Shown here: piece by piece, positions 54,926-63,867 of the stretch
How the letters are laid out: each line of letters opens with the position of its first letter
Position numbering within the stretch: the stretch's first letter is position 1
DNA from: Bacteroidota bacterium
GTDB lineage: Bacteria; Bacteroidota; Bacteroidia; Cytophagales; Cyclobacteriaceae
Assembly (NCBI GenBank): GCA_018267275.1
Contig: JAFDYV010000009.1
Location: 1 to 64,000 of the forward strand
DNA: 64,000 nt
Direction of reading: 5' to 3'
Made by a program: the position numbers and the translations under genes
The notes under the pieces: model-generated
Seen by the model: the letters and a program-made list of their open reading frames with translations, nothing else
What the model was told of the DNA's origin: nothing
The model's database searches: none

Positions 54926-57839
54926 GGCCGTAATACACAAAGGGTGCCCAGAAGTACGGATGCTGAAATTCCTTGCCGTAGTCGCCCTTTATAAATTTGC
55001 GTTTGAGTTCGCTTACAATCTGTGAATATGATTTTCCCTTCGCTACTTCTTTGTAAAAGTCTGACATGAACTTCATGGTGGAAACATCGCTGACGGGCCA
55101 AAGGGAAACGAGCGCAGCATTGGAGCCAGCCAACAGCAGCGACTGCGTCAGGCCGGTGACACCTTCGCCTACATATGACTTTCCTAGTGCTGTTTGACAG
55201 GCCGACAGTACCGTGATGTCGGCATTCATTTTTAAATTAGCTACTTCCACTACATTCAAAAAACCATCTTCGCCTTGTTGTTCTTTTGGAGCGATGCTCA
55301 TGGCAATCCCAGAAAGGTCAGGAACTTGCTCTACTACAAACCCATGAGTAGCCAAGTGTACCATCTTGTATCGCGACAGTTCACCACTTTTTGACATAGC
55401 TTTCAATCTCGTCTCGCTCATATCACGACCAGTGAATATATCTGTCCCGGTGATGCTTCGCGAGATGTTTTGAACTTCTTCGACTGTGCCAGCCAAGGGC
55501 GTAAGCGCCTGCGTGCCAAACAAACTAGCATATACTTTTCGAAGCGATTTTCCTTCGCGCAGATTTTCTGCTACCTCTGCCTGAAGTAAATTCAAATCAG
55601 CTTGGTTTTGCAAAGGCATTGGTACTTCCAGCATGTCTTCATAAACAGCTCCACCCATGGCCAGCAAAGGTTTGCGCGCGCTGCTGTACTCACGTTGTGA
55701 TAACTGTTGCCATACACTGGTCGAGTGCAAGTAGCGTATGCTGAATTTCTCAACTAAGTACTTTCCATCAAAAGTTTTAAAAGTTTCGAATGGGATAAAA
55801 CTAAGGTTGTCATTCGGAGAAATAATAAGCGTTTTGATGCCGTTCAATTTGTTGAGAATAGGCACGATGAGATACTTTTGATAGCGGCTCAATACGTCAT
55901 GCAAGAAGGCATCGTTCAAGCCTGGTTGCTCTAGAAACTTGCGTGATAGAGTGGTGACCCGATCATATTGATCACGTGGTGCAACAACTCCCCTATCATA
56001 GCCTCGATATACCTGCGTACGTTGATGACCACTCGGTATCACTTCGAACCAGCGATTACCTGTTGGCTTTTCAAGGTTACTTAAGTCACTTGTGTTGTTT
56101 CGGTTAAAATACTTATCTCGGATGTCACCCACGAAACGATCGTCAACGTGAAATATTACGTGAGCATACTTTTTCGTCACCACTAGTATGGTGATTTCAT
56201 AGCCCGAAAATACATCGTACATAATGCAGGCCTCATCCGGCTTTAGCAAGTCTTGCAAATCTGCAATTACGGGTGTTTGGGTTTGTTTTTTTGCCAAGCG
56301 TTCGTTCAATACTCGTGCGCGGCTCCGCTCCATAGCATCGAATGTTCTTTCCTTATCTGCTTTTTTTGCGTAACAAGCCACTAACCATTGGTAGGCGCTC
56401 ATTTGACTTTGATAGTGAGAGAGTTTGTCGCGCACATTTTGAAACTCCGGACCGTAGTCGGCCAACGCAGCCGACTCCTCAAAATAGACAATGGCTTGGT
56501 CCAAATCATTTGTGGAGTAGTACATACTCCCCAAGTTGTTGAGCAGTAACGAGGCGCGGTCCAAGTCACCATCTCGTCTTGCCTTGTCAATTTGATTACG
56601 GTATAGCATCAGACACTTTTGTCTACCATCAACCCCTTGCTGCCAATACAGCAAGGCAAGATTTGTAAGAATAGCATCTTTCAAATCAAGGTGGTGCTGA
56701 TCACCCATCAGGTATCCCTGCTCTCCAAAATAGATTGCGTTGCCCAACACCGTGGGGTCATCAATTCCGTAACCGCTCATCGCAATGGCATTGCACGCAG
56801 ATACAATGCCGAATATGTAATCGTATTTTTTTGCTAAATTAAATGCTTGTGTCGCATACTCTTGCGCAAGATGTTGATTTTGTTTTAACTCCCCTGATTT
56901 CAACTGTGTATAAGCTGTGGCTATGATTTGGTTTGCCTCGGTATCATACACGGGCAGTAAACTTTTACCCATATAACCTGGGAACTCGGCCGCGTACTGC
57001 ACCACTTGTTCAAAATCACTTCTGGCACTTGCCAAGCGAATTAACTGCCAGATTATTTGTGAAGAAACGGCAGGAAACTTGTCAAGGCCTGTAGCCTTGA
57101 GCTGTGTATATCCTTTTAATAATAGCTCGTTGGCTTGGCTGCCAAAGCCAATCACGTCAAGATGTTTGGCCCCATAGAAATATGCGAGCAACGCCAGATC
57201 TGTGCGATTGATTGATTGAAAGGTTGAAACAAACTCTAATGACTTTGCTGCGATAATGACTGGATCTTTCGGCAGTTGATTGAGTTGATCGAGTACTTTG
57301 CCGAGTGATAGCCATCGGTCTTTGATGATCACATCTGTCCGCACCAGCCAATCAGAAAGCGACTTGAACTCAGCTACTTTACCAAATGTCCTTCCTAAGA
57401 CAGCCATCTCCTCCACTGTTTCGTTGACGTCTGATTTCTCAGGACCAAAACGTGTCGCTGTTACTAGCATTTCTCTTGCCGCGTCAATATTGCCACTAAG
57501 AAAAACCAAGTATGCTTTGGCCGTAAGTGGCCCGGGTGACGAAGGATCTAGCTCTAAGGCAATGTCCACATATTTGTGTGCTTCACCCGGCTTATTCAAA
57601 AACATGAGCGAAGCGGCACGTAGTACGTTTGCTTGAAAGTTATCTGGATATACAGAAAGCAGTTCTGCAGCAGCTGTTTGGGCAAGTACGTAGTTCTTTT
57701 TATTGTATTCCGTATGCATTTTTTCTTCCAAATCTGCGTAGTACGACTCTTGCGCGCTGATCCGGCACGGGTAAATGATTAGCAGCAGCAGTATTGCTAA
57801 AACTATGGGGCGAACGATGCTGTGGGAAATGGTGGCCAT
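54921..57839 (-). CDS. Exported TPR-CHAT protease-like protein
   Basis: A 972-residue protein with a signal peptide (VLAILLLLIIYPCRISAQ), a TPR region to about residue 560 and a C-terminal CHAT (caspase-like) domain. The catalytic His (MVHLATHGFVVEQ) and Cys (VLSACQTALGKSYVGEG) are both present, followed by SLLLAGSNAALVSLWPVSD. It should be a periplasmic or surface cysteine peptidase activated through its TPRs. It begins 3 bases after the upstream exported protein gene, so the two form an operon. Confidence 0.9.
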   Translation of the reverse strand: MATISHSIVRPIVLAILLLLIIYPCRISAQESYYADLEEKMHTEYNKKNYVLAQTAAAELLSVYPDNFQANVLRAASLMFLNKPGEAHKYVDIALELDPSSPGPLTAKAYLVFLSGNIDAAREMLVTATRFGPEKSDVNETVEEMAVLGRTFGKVAEFKSLSDWLVRTDVIIKDRWLSLGKVLDQLNQLPKDPVIIAAKSLEFVSTFQSINRTDLALLAYFYGAKHLDVIGFGSQANELLLKGYTQLKATGLDKFPAVSSQIIWQLIRLASARSDFEQVVQYAAEFPGYMGKSLLPVYDTEANQIIATAYTQLKSGELKQNQHLAQEYATQAFNLAKKYDYIFGIVSACNAIAMSGYGIDDPTVLGNAIYFGEQGYLMGDQHHLDLKDAILTNLALLYWQQGVDGRQKCLMLYRNQIDKARRDGDLDRASLLLNNLGSMYYSTNDLDQAIVYFEESAALADYGPEFQNVRDKLSHYQSQMSAYQWLVACYAKKADKERTFDAMERSRARVLNERLAKKQTQTPVIADLQDLLKPDEACIMYDVFSGYEITILVVTKKYAHVIFHVDDRFVGDIRDKYFNRNNTSDLSNLEKPTGNRWFEVIPSGHQRTQVYRGYDRGVVAPRDQYDRVTTLSRKFLEQPGLNDAFLHDVLSRYQKYLIVPILNKLNGIKTLIISPNDNLSFIPFETFKTFDGKYLVEKFSIRYLHSTSVWQQLSQREYSSARKPLLAMGGAVYEDMLEVPMPLQNQADLNLLQAEVAENLREGKSLRKVYASLFGTQALTPLAGTVEEVQNISRSITGTDIFTGRDMSETRLKAMSKSGELSRYKMVHLATHGFVVEQVPDLSGIAMSIAPKEQQGEDGFLNVVEVANLKMNADITVLSACQTALGKSYVGEGVTGLTQSLLLAGSNAALVSLWPVSDVSTMKFMSDFYKEVAKGKSYSQIVSELKRKFIKGDYGKEFQHPYFWAPFVYYGR

Positions 57840-57842
57840 AAA

Positions 57843-59003
57843 TCAATAGGAGTTTAAGTTACAGATGTCACCATTAAAGCTCACTAGTTTCTTGTTTACA
57901 TTCCCATTAAAGTAGGTTTCCTCCACATTAAACATAATCGCGCTTCCCGATTGGCTCACGCGGAAGTTAAGGGTTTGGTAGTACTTGCCATTTTCGGTAA
58001 CAAACGATCCTACATCCTTACGACCAAGTAATTTCCCTTGGTTGTCGTAGGCCACAATTACGAATTTAGTTACATCTTGGTGGGTGTCGTGCGAATACTC
58101 TTCGGCCACTAAAAAAGTATAACCCCCTTGGCATACCGAGAGAATGGTAAGTGCATTCACGTTATGGTAGCGCATGGTGCTCAAGTCGTATTCAAAAAAT
58201 GTTTTACGCACAAATGGCACGTGATTGATGTTTTTAGCATACTGAACCACTGTGCTGTAATCGTAGGGGAATGCCGCCTTGAAAAACGATTGGTAGAAAC
58301 CTCGGAAGTCGTCTGACATAGTGGACTGTTGCTCAATAATTTCCCTGATATCCTTGTCACTGGCTTTAGCCATGCTCACCTGACTAGAAATTATCTTCTG
58401 CTTTCCCCTGCGCAAATCATAGACTTGAAACTCGTCAATTTTTACACTCATGTTGCTACTCACGTAGAGGCCGGCATAACTGCCGTAAAATGATTTGATG
58501 TCATCCTTAAAAACTTGTTTATCATTGATTAAAAACTGGTAACTATTATCCTTTTTCACGATTGTCAGTGTATTGTAGTCGTAAGGTTTAACTACGGTTG
58601 ATTTTGATTCTCGCAATACTTCGTGCTTCTTGCCCGCGTGGTTGCTCACCAAAAATCCTTGCGCGTTGTTGTAGCTGAAGGTGAGGTAGCGGGTGGCGTC
58701 TTCACTCATATTAAACCGAACACCCATCCACCCTTCGCTGGTGCCATTGAGGAAAATCATACGGGCGTTAATTGCATACGAGTTTTCTCTGGTGGCGTTG
58801 ATATCTTGAAATGTATGCACCGCCACCGAATAGGCATCAACGGCTAGGTGTCCGTCCGCAATCTGAAACCGGTAGTCTTTCGTATCATTCAACCCCCAGT
58901 TGTTTCGGTTGTCATCAAATCCATCGGCAATAAACTTTACGTTAGATTGCGCTAAAATTACAGACGGAATTAGAATCAAAACAGAAATGAAAAACGTTCT
59001 CAT
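57843..59003 (-). CDS. Exported protein with N-terminal jelly-roll domain
   Basis: A 386-residue protein with a signal peptide (FISVLILIPSVILAQ). Residues about 25-190 look like a concanavalin/LamG-type beta-sandwich (DGFDDNRNNWGLNDTKDYRFQIADGHL ... GWMGVRFNM ... YQFLINDKQVFKDDI ... YAGLYVSS). The C-terminal half is unassigned. It immediately precedes the CHAT gene (3-base gap), which suggests it is a partner, substrate or ligand-recognition protein for that peptidase. Confidence 0.72.
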   Translation of the reverse strand: MRTFFISVLILIPSVILAQSNVKFIADGFDDNRNNWGLNDTKDYRFQIADGHLAVDAYSVAVHTFQDINATRENSYAINARMIFLNGTSEGWMGVRFNMSEDATRYLTFSYNNAQGFLVSNHAGKKHEVLRESKSTVVKPYDYNTLTIVKKDNSYQFLINDKQVFKDDIKSFYGSYAGLYVSSNMSVKIDEFQVYDLRRGKQKIISSQVSMAKASDKDIREIIEQQSTMSDDFRGFYQSFFKAAFPYDYSTVVQYAKNINHVPFVRKTFFEYDLSTMRYHNVNALTILSVCQGGYTFLVAEEYSHDTHQDVTKFVIVAYDNQGKLLGRKDVGSFVTENGKYYQTLNFRVSQSGSAIMFNVEETYFNGNVNKKLVSFNGDICNLNSY

Positions 59004-59033
59004 CGAAGTAGGGTTTAAACTCGAATTGATAAT

Positions 59034-59068
59034 CGAAAAAAGGTGACTGCCTTTGGAGCAGCCACCTT
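59034..59068 (-). terminator. Rho-independent terminator after the exported protein gene at 59090
   Basis: AAGGTGGCTGC-TCCAAAG-GCAGTCACCTT with one wobble pair, followed by TTTTTTCG on the minus strand, about 20 bases after the stop codon. It separates this gene from the CHAT operon. Confidence 0.88.
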
Positions 59069-59089
59069 CTGGGTACTAAAATCAACACC

Positions 59090-60700
59090 CTACTTATCAA
59101 GATTTATCCGGGCAAACCAAAGCGTACTGCCTTTCTTGTTTTCACCGAAGTAGGCCACTTTATTGGCATCTTGGAATCGAAAGTAGTTTGTGACGCCACC
59201 ATAGTGAACAAAGTTATCACCTTTCCCAAACTCGCTGTACTTATCAAACTCTCCTGTCTTTAAATTGATCTTCGCCATCTTAGGCGTTACCAATGGTTTC
59301 TCTACTGCAAAATCTAACTCTCTCACCAACTTAGTGCCGGTAACATCAAAATACGACCAATATAAAGAGTTGCCATCGCTAGAAAATTCGAAGATGTGCC
59401 CATCCGGATTGATGCCTTTGAACTTCTTATTCATTGTGTATTGCGAAACAAGATTCCCTTTTACATCGAAGTGAAACATCACTAGGTCTTCATAGCCGCG
59501 GCCAATCACCTGGCCTTTACCGTTACGCATCAGTCCATAATTCTGTCCACAAAGAATGATGTCTCCATTCGGCCCGATCACATTCTCAGTAAATGCCACA
59601 CGTCTGCCTTTGTACGGGTCTCCTTTCTTACCATCAGGCTGAGTCCGCAATTTCGACTCGAAGTCGTCCATGCTTGTACTGGTTAAAAACTGCATTTTGC
59701 CTTTTTCAATTTTCCCCAACTGGTAGCGTGGCCACTTCTTCTTTTCATTACCCTCATAGGTTATGCGTGACTCGTAGTAGTCATTGGTTTCATCGTTGGC
59801 AGGGCCATACATGTAAACAGAACCGTCTTTCGACATAATAAAATCGTCAATGAACCAGATGCTGTTGGGCGAATTGAATGTAATGCGCTCCAATAGTTTC
59901 CCTTCGTAGGAAACGCGCACATATGTATATTCATTGGGATTAGGATTCCAGATTTTGGGGCCCATATAGTTCTTTGCTTTCATCGGGGCAAACACTACAA
60001 TCATGTCTGTCTTAGCATCGTCAAAGACGGTAGGGTAAGCGTACGTAGCAACTACTGCCTGTGGCGTCTCAAAGTTTACTGACACATCAGCTAGTGTGGT
60101 GAGGTTAATATCGTACTTCAGAAAGTGAAAATTCTTTTGGTGGTCGATCCAACCATTCTTGCCGCTACCTTTCTCGCCTGCCAGCACCATCACGTTGCCC
60201 GCGGTGTTGTCCTCAATGTGCGAATGGTAAAATAGCTTTTTGCCGTCATCGGTTTTAGCCTTTAGTTTTTCGGCCACATCAACATCCACATTGTAATGAC
60301 CAAAAAACCAGTTCCAAGTAAATTTTGTGAGTTTACGCTTTAAAATAAGCGTACCCATCATGTTGGGGTCTACAGACAAACCTTCTACAGAATAGTTTTC
60401 GCCCCGGTATTTTTTTGAACGGTACTTCGCAGGCAGTTCCTTTTCCATATCGATAATCTCTTCACTTTCTTTCACAAAATTGAAGTCGGTATCAAATGTA
60501 TAGGTAATAAACTTCGCTTGGTTTTTCTTGGCTCGCACCCGATAAACCACATCAAACTGACGATCTTCCACGCGCGAGTTCACCATGTGAATGAATCCTT
60601 TTTGGGCTTCTTTCGATACGTTGTACGTTTTCTCGAGATCCAGAGTCTGCGCAAAAGTTGTTGCGGCAAACAACAAGAATAAGTAAGTTAGGTGCTTCAT
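59090..60700 (-). CDS. Exported protein of unknown function
   Basis: A 536-residue protein with a signal peptide (MKHLTYLFLLFAATTFAQ; start chosen at 60700 because the frame upstream is not protein-like). The body has many beta-strand-like segments with W/Y-rich turns (YHSHIEDNTAGNVMVLAGEKGSGKNGW; WFIDDFIMSKDGSVYMYGPAND), suggesting a beta-propeller. No catalytic motif recognised. It is divergent from the histidine kinase gene; the shared region holds the ATACC-N8-GGTAT repeat. Confidence 0.7.
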   Translation of the reverse strand: MKHLTYLFLLFAATTFAQTLDLEKTYNVSKEAQKGFIHMVNSRVEDRQFDVVYRVRAKKNQAKFITYTFDTDFNFVKESEEIIDMEKELPAKYRSKKYRGENYSVEGLSVDPNMMGTLILKRKLTKFTWNWFFGHYNVDVDVAEKLKAKTDDGKKLFYHSHIEDNTAGNVMVLAGEKGSGKNGWIDHQKNFHFLKYDINLTTLADVSVNFETPQAVVATYAYPTVFDDAKTDMIVVFAPMKAKNYMGPKIWNPNPNEYTYVRVSYEGKLLERITFNSPNSIWFIDDFIMSKDGSVYMYGPANDETNDYYESRITYEGNEKKKWPRYQLGKIEKGKMQFLTSTSMDDFESKLRTQPDGKKGDPYKGRRVAFTENVIGPNGDIILCGQNYGLMRNGKGQVIGRGYEDLVMFHFDVKGNLVSQYTMNKKFKGINPDGHIFEFSSDGNSLYWSYFDVTGTKLVRELDFAVEKPLVTPKMAKINLKTGEFDKYSEFGKGDNFVHYGGVTNYFRFQDANKVAYFGENKKGSTLWFARINLDK

Positions 60701-60778
60701 GTTATTTTTTGATTTTAGTGGTTCAAAGAAACTATACCCCGACAAGGCGTCCAATCCGCAGATTTTGGTAATTTGCCC

Positions 60779-60796
60779 ATACCTAGCGGTAGGTAT
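60779..60796. promoter_or_regulatory. NarL-like operator between the exported protein and kinase genes
   Basis: ATACCTAGCGGTAGGTAT: ATACC-N8-GGTAT, with 7-bp arms (ATACCTA/TAGGTAT). Read as TACCTAG-CG-GTAGGTA it follows the 7-2-7 layout of NarL sites (TACYYMT-N2-AKRRGTA) with one mismatch per half. Position suggests control of the kinase gene and perhaps the divergent gene. Confidence 0.5.
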
Positions 60797-60837
60797 ATGA
60801 TACAACCCTACCCATGGTACACCTAGACCACCACCGT

Positions 60838-62832
60838 ATGGGCAAACATCGAAAGTTGGCTTGTTGCCTTATGGCAGCGGCTTTTTTATTATTCGCCAAT
60901 TGCTACTCGATTGCGCAAACCAAAACCCTCGACAGTTTGAAAAACGCCCTCCCAAAGGCCGAGGGAAAAGACAAGATCATTACACTGTTGGAATTGTGTT
61001 GGGAGTATCGCTTTGTCAATGCCGATTCAGCACGTAGTTACGGTTTGACAGCATTAAACCTGGCAAAAAAAGAAAAGTCGGAAGACCTGCAGGCAGAAGC
61101 ACTCAATAACATTGGCGTGACGTATGAGGCGCAGGGAAACTATGACGAAGCACTCGCGTATGAATCGCAGGCGCTTGCCTTACGGACAAGACTGGGTGAT
61201 TCATCAAAAATTGCCAATACCCTCAATACACTTGGAATTATTTACGATGAACGTGGCGATTATGAAAAAGCATTAAGTCATTACTTTGATGCACGTAAAA
61301 TTTACGAAAGGTTGCAAGATGACAGCAAAATCGCAATGGTACTAACCAACATAGGCATTGTGCTTCGCGCGCAGAAAGAGTATGGAAAAGTGATTACCTA
61401 TTACCGCCAGGCCATGGCCATCTATCAAAAGTTAGGAAATAAATTTGGGCAAGCTGCATGCCACTCCAATCTGGGGGCCGTTTATCTGAGCCTCGCCCAG
61501 TACGACAGCGCGATACACTATTCTTTGCTGGCGAGCGAAGAGTTTGAAGCACAACAGGTACGACAGTTTTTACCGACTACCTTGAGCAACGCAGCCATTG
61601 CCTATGCAAAGTCTGGTCAAACCGAAAAAGCGAAATTTTACTTTGCCAGGGCAAAAAAGCTACATGAAGAGTACAACAACAAAAAAGAATTGTCATTCAC
61701 GCTTTCGCAACTATCTCGTCTGGAAGCAAGGCTAGGAAACAAGAAGGAGGCTCTTGCCTATGGCGAGCTAGCCCTGAATATCGCCACTAGCATAAAAGCG
61801 ATGGAGCAAGTTATGCAAGCCCATGAAGCACTAGCTGAAACCAAAGCACAGGCATCAGACTTTAAGGGTGCATACGAAGAACATATTGAATACAGTGCGG
61901 CCAAGGATTCTCTCTTTCAACAACAAAAGTCAAAACAACTGCTGGAACTACAAACCAAGTACGAAACCAACAAAAACAAACAAGAGATTGCATTGCTAGA
62001 CCAAGAGAACAAATTGAAGGCAGCAGCCATTGAGCGAAATTATTTTATCATTGGCACACTAGCGGCTTTACTTGCCATTTTTGCGCTTTTGGTTTATGTA
62101 TGGCGTTACCGGGCAAGGCAAGAGCAAAAAGCCATTGCGCAACAACAAAAGCTGCGTATGCGCGAGTTGCAAATTAATTCGGTGATTGAGTCGCAGGAAC
62201 AAGAACGCAAGCGATTTGCTGCAGACTTGCACGATGGTATGGGTCAGTTGGTATCCGCCTTACAGCTCACCGTACAATCCATCAAGAACAGCCGCGACCA
62301 AGAAAAGACTATCTCACTGGTAGAAAATTCTGAACAACTGCTGAACGACATACAAGCTGAGATTCGAAACATTGCCTTCAACCTCATGCCGCCCACATTG
62401 ATGAAAGAAGGATTAGTACCTGCCACCAAAGAGCTTATTAGAAGGATCAATCAATCCGCAAAAATTAAATCAGAAGTGGCGGTGCATGACGTAGCCGACC
62501 GCTTACCAGATTTGATTGAAATCTCGTTATACCGGATAATACAGGAATTGGTTTCCAACATCATCAAACACAGCAAGGCTACCTACCTTACACTTTCATT
62601 TACAGGTTATGGTGACGAAATCGTGCTCACGATTGAAGACGATGGCATTGGCTACAACCTCGCGAGCTTTCAGAACAGTAAACAAAGCAACGGATGGAGA
62701 ACCATTCAAACACGCATGCAACTAATAAAGGGTCAAATTGAGTTTGATACCGTGGTGGGAAGAAAAAACAACACCGTAACGATTACTGTGCCATTGAAGG
62801 TGGCGAAAGAGCAAACGTATAGCGAGTTATAA
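60838..62832 (+). CDS. TPR sensor histidine kinase, NarX/DesK type
   Basis: A membrane kinase of about 664 residues. A signal (start chosen at MGKHRKLACCLMAAAFLLF; ATG 60814 is an alternative) is followed by TPRs, a membrane helix at about 402-425 and a HisKA_3 domain with the phospho-His in FAADLHDGMGQL (residue 465). The ATPase domain has LVSNIIKHSKA and EDDGIGYNL. This kinase class pairs with NarL-type regulators, and one is encoded 110 bases downstream. Confidence 0.93.
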   Translation: MGKHRKLACCLMAAAFLLFANCYSIAQTKTLDSLKNALPKAEGKDKIITLLELCWEYRFVNADSARSYGLTALNLAKKEKSEDLQAEALNNIGVTYEAQGNYDEALAYESQALALRTRLGDSSKIANTLNTLGIIYDERGDYEKALSHYFDARKIYERLQDDSKIAMVLTNIGIVLRAQKEYGKVITYYRQAMAIYQKLGNKFGQAACHSNLGAVYLSLAQYDSAIHYSLLASEEFEAQQVRQFLPTTLSNAAIAYAKSGQTEKAKFYFARAKKLHEEYNNKKELSFTLSQLSRLEARLGNKKEALAYGELALNIATSIKAMEQVMQAHEALAETKAQASDFKGAYEEHIEYSAAKDSLFQQQKSKQLLELQTKYETNKNKQEIALLDQENKLKAAAIERNYFIIGTLAALLAIFALLVYVWRYRARQEQKAIAQQQKLRMRELQINSVIESQEQERKRFAADLHDGMGQLVSALQLTVQSIKNSRDQEKTISLVENSEQLLNDIQAEIRNIAFNLMPPTLMKEGLVPATKELIRRINQSAKIKSEVAVHDVADRLPDLIEISLYRIIQELVSNIIKHSKATYLTLSFTGYGDEIVLTIEDDGIGYNLASFQNSKQSNGWRTIQTRMQLIKGQIEFDTVVGRKNNTVTITVPLKVAKEQTYSEL

Positions 62833-62852
62833 ATACCCATCAGTCGGTATTT
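62831..62852. promoter_or_regulatory. NarL-like operator between kinase and response regulator genes
   Basis: AAATACC-N8-GGTATTT (arms 62831-62837 and 62846-62852), with the same ATACC-N8-GGTAT core as the site at 60779. One half-site, TACCCAT, is a full match to the NarL heptamer TACYYMT. It begins at the kinase stop codon. Confidence 0.5.
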
Positions 62853-62942
62853 ACAATCCGTGTGCATGTAAGTTACTTTGATGCGAAACGGAACTTATCA
62901 ATGGCTTGGTTTAATAGACGCTTTGACCGAACTTTACCTCAC

Positions 62943-63563
62943 ATGAAGAAGTATTCCGTTTTGCTGGTAGATGACCATCGCATCTTATTAGATGGAATGA
63001 AAAATCTTCTGCAACCGCCTTATGAAGTGGAGGCCACGGCTTCATCTGGGCAAGAGGCGTTGGAACTTATCAAGAATCACGACTTTGATGTATTAATTAC
63101 GGACTACGAAATGCCGGGTATCAATGGACTGGATTTGGTGAAGGCGATGAGCGCTGCGCAGCCCGAAGCAAAAATTGTTGTATTGAGCATGCACGATGAC
63201 CCTGCGGTAGTACGCGAATTATTCAGGGCAGGAGCGAGTGGATATATTCTCAAGAAAGACACCTATAATAGTATCACCACAGCCTTGCAAAAAATCACTG
63301 AGGGCAAACGTTTTATCAGCGATGCCATTGCCGAAATGCTGCTGAACGATAACACCGAAGACCAAAGCGGCAACTTAACCCCCCGCGAAATTGAAATTCT
63401 AAAGCTGGTGACTCGTGAGATGAGTACCAAACAGATAGCAGAAATACTCTTTATCAGCGAACGCACCGTAGAAACTCATCGCAAAAACATTCTTAAGAAA
63501 ACAGGGGCCACTAATCTGGCCGGATTGGTGAAATATGCATATGTGAATAATTTGATTCGATAA
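62943..63563 (+). CDS. NarL/FixJ-type response regulator
   Basis: A 206-residue regulator. The receiver has acidic residues in LLVDDHRI, the phospho-Asp at residue 54 (VLITDYEMPG) and Lys in GYILKKD. The LuxR HTH is at about 140-205 (LTPREIEILKLVTREMSTKQIAEILFISERTVETHRKNILKK). ATG 62943 (MKKYSV) is preferred over an upstream in-frame ATG at 62862. Partner of the kinase just upstream. Confidence 0.95.
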   Translation: MKKYSVLLVDDHRILLDGMKNLLQPPYEVEATASSGQEALELIKNHDFDVLITDYEMPGINGLDLVKAMSAAQPEAKIVVLSMHDDPAVVRELFRAGASGYILKKDTYNSITTALQKITEGKRFISDAIAEMLLNDNTEDQSGNLTPREIEILKLVTREMSTKQIAEILFISERTVETHRKNILKKTGATNLAGLVKYAYVNNLIR

Positions 63564-63594
63564 GACACCATAGCATCTTTCGCTTCTCTTTACT

Positions 63595-63867
63595 TTATTC
63601 TAAGCCACGATTTTTCAATAACTCTTCTAACTCCTTGTTGTCATTTGGCTTTTTGAGCTGCTTATAAATAAAAATAATCGGGAATAACATTGGAATTAAG
63701 AATCCAATATGTTTCTTGAAAGACAAGCTCCAAGCAACAAAGCCGAATACCAATATTCCTGCCAGAAAACCGATAAATAATGCATGAAATATTTTAGAAT
63801 TTTTTAAATTCTTTTTCTCGACCAATAGCTCCTCGTCAGTCATTTTGTCGAAGTCTTTTTTATTCAT
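63595..63867 (-). CDS. Small two-span membrane protein
   Basis: A 90-residue protein starting MNKKDFDKMTDEELLVEKKNLK, with two membrane segments (FHALFIGFLAGILVFGFVAW, IGFLIPMLFPIIFIYK) and a short charged tail. Similar short proteins in Bacteroidota are annotated without known function. ATG 63867 is chosen because the longer frame to 63999 lacks a protein-like start. Confidence 0.72.
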   Translation of the reverse strand: MNKKDFDKMTDEELLVEKKNLKNSKIFHALFIGFLAGILVFGFVAWSLSFKKHIGFLIPMLFPIIFIYKQLKKPNDNKELEELLKNRGLE

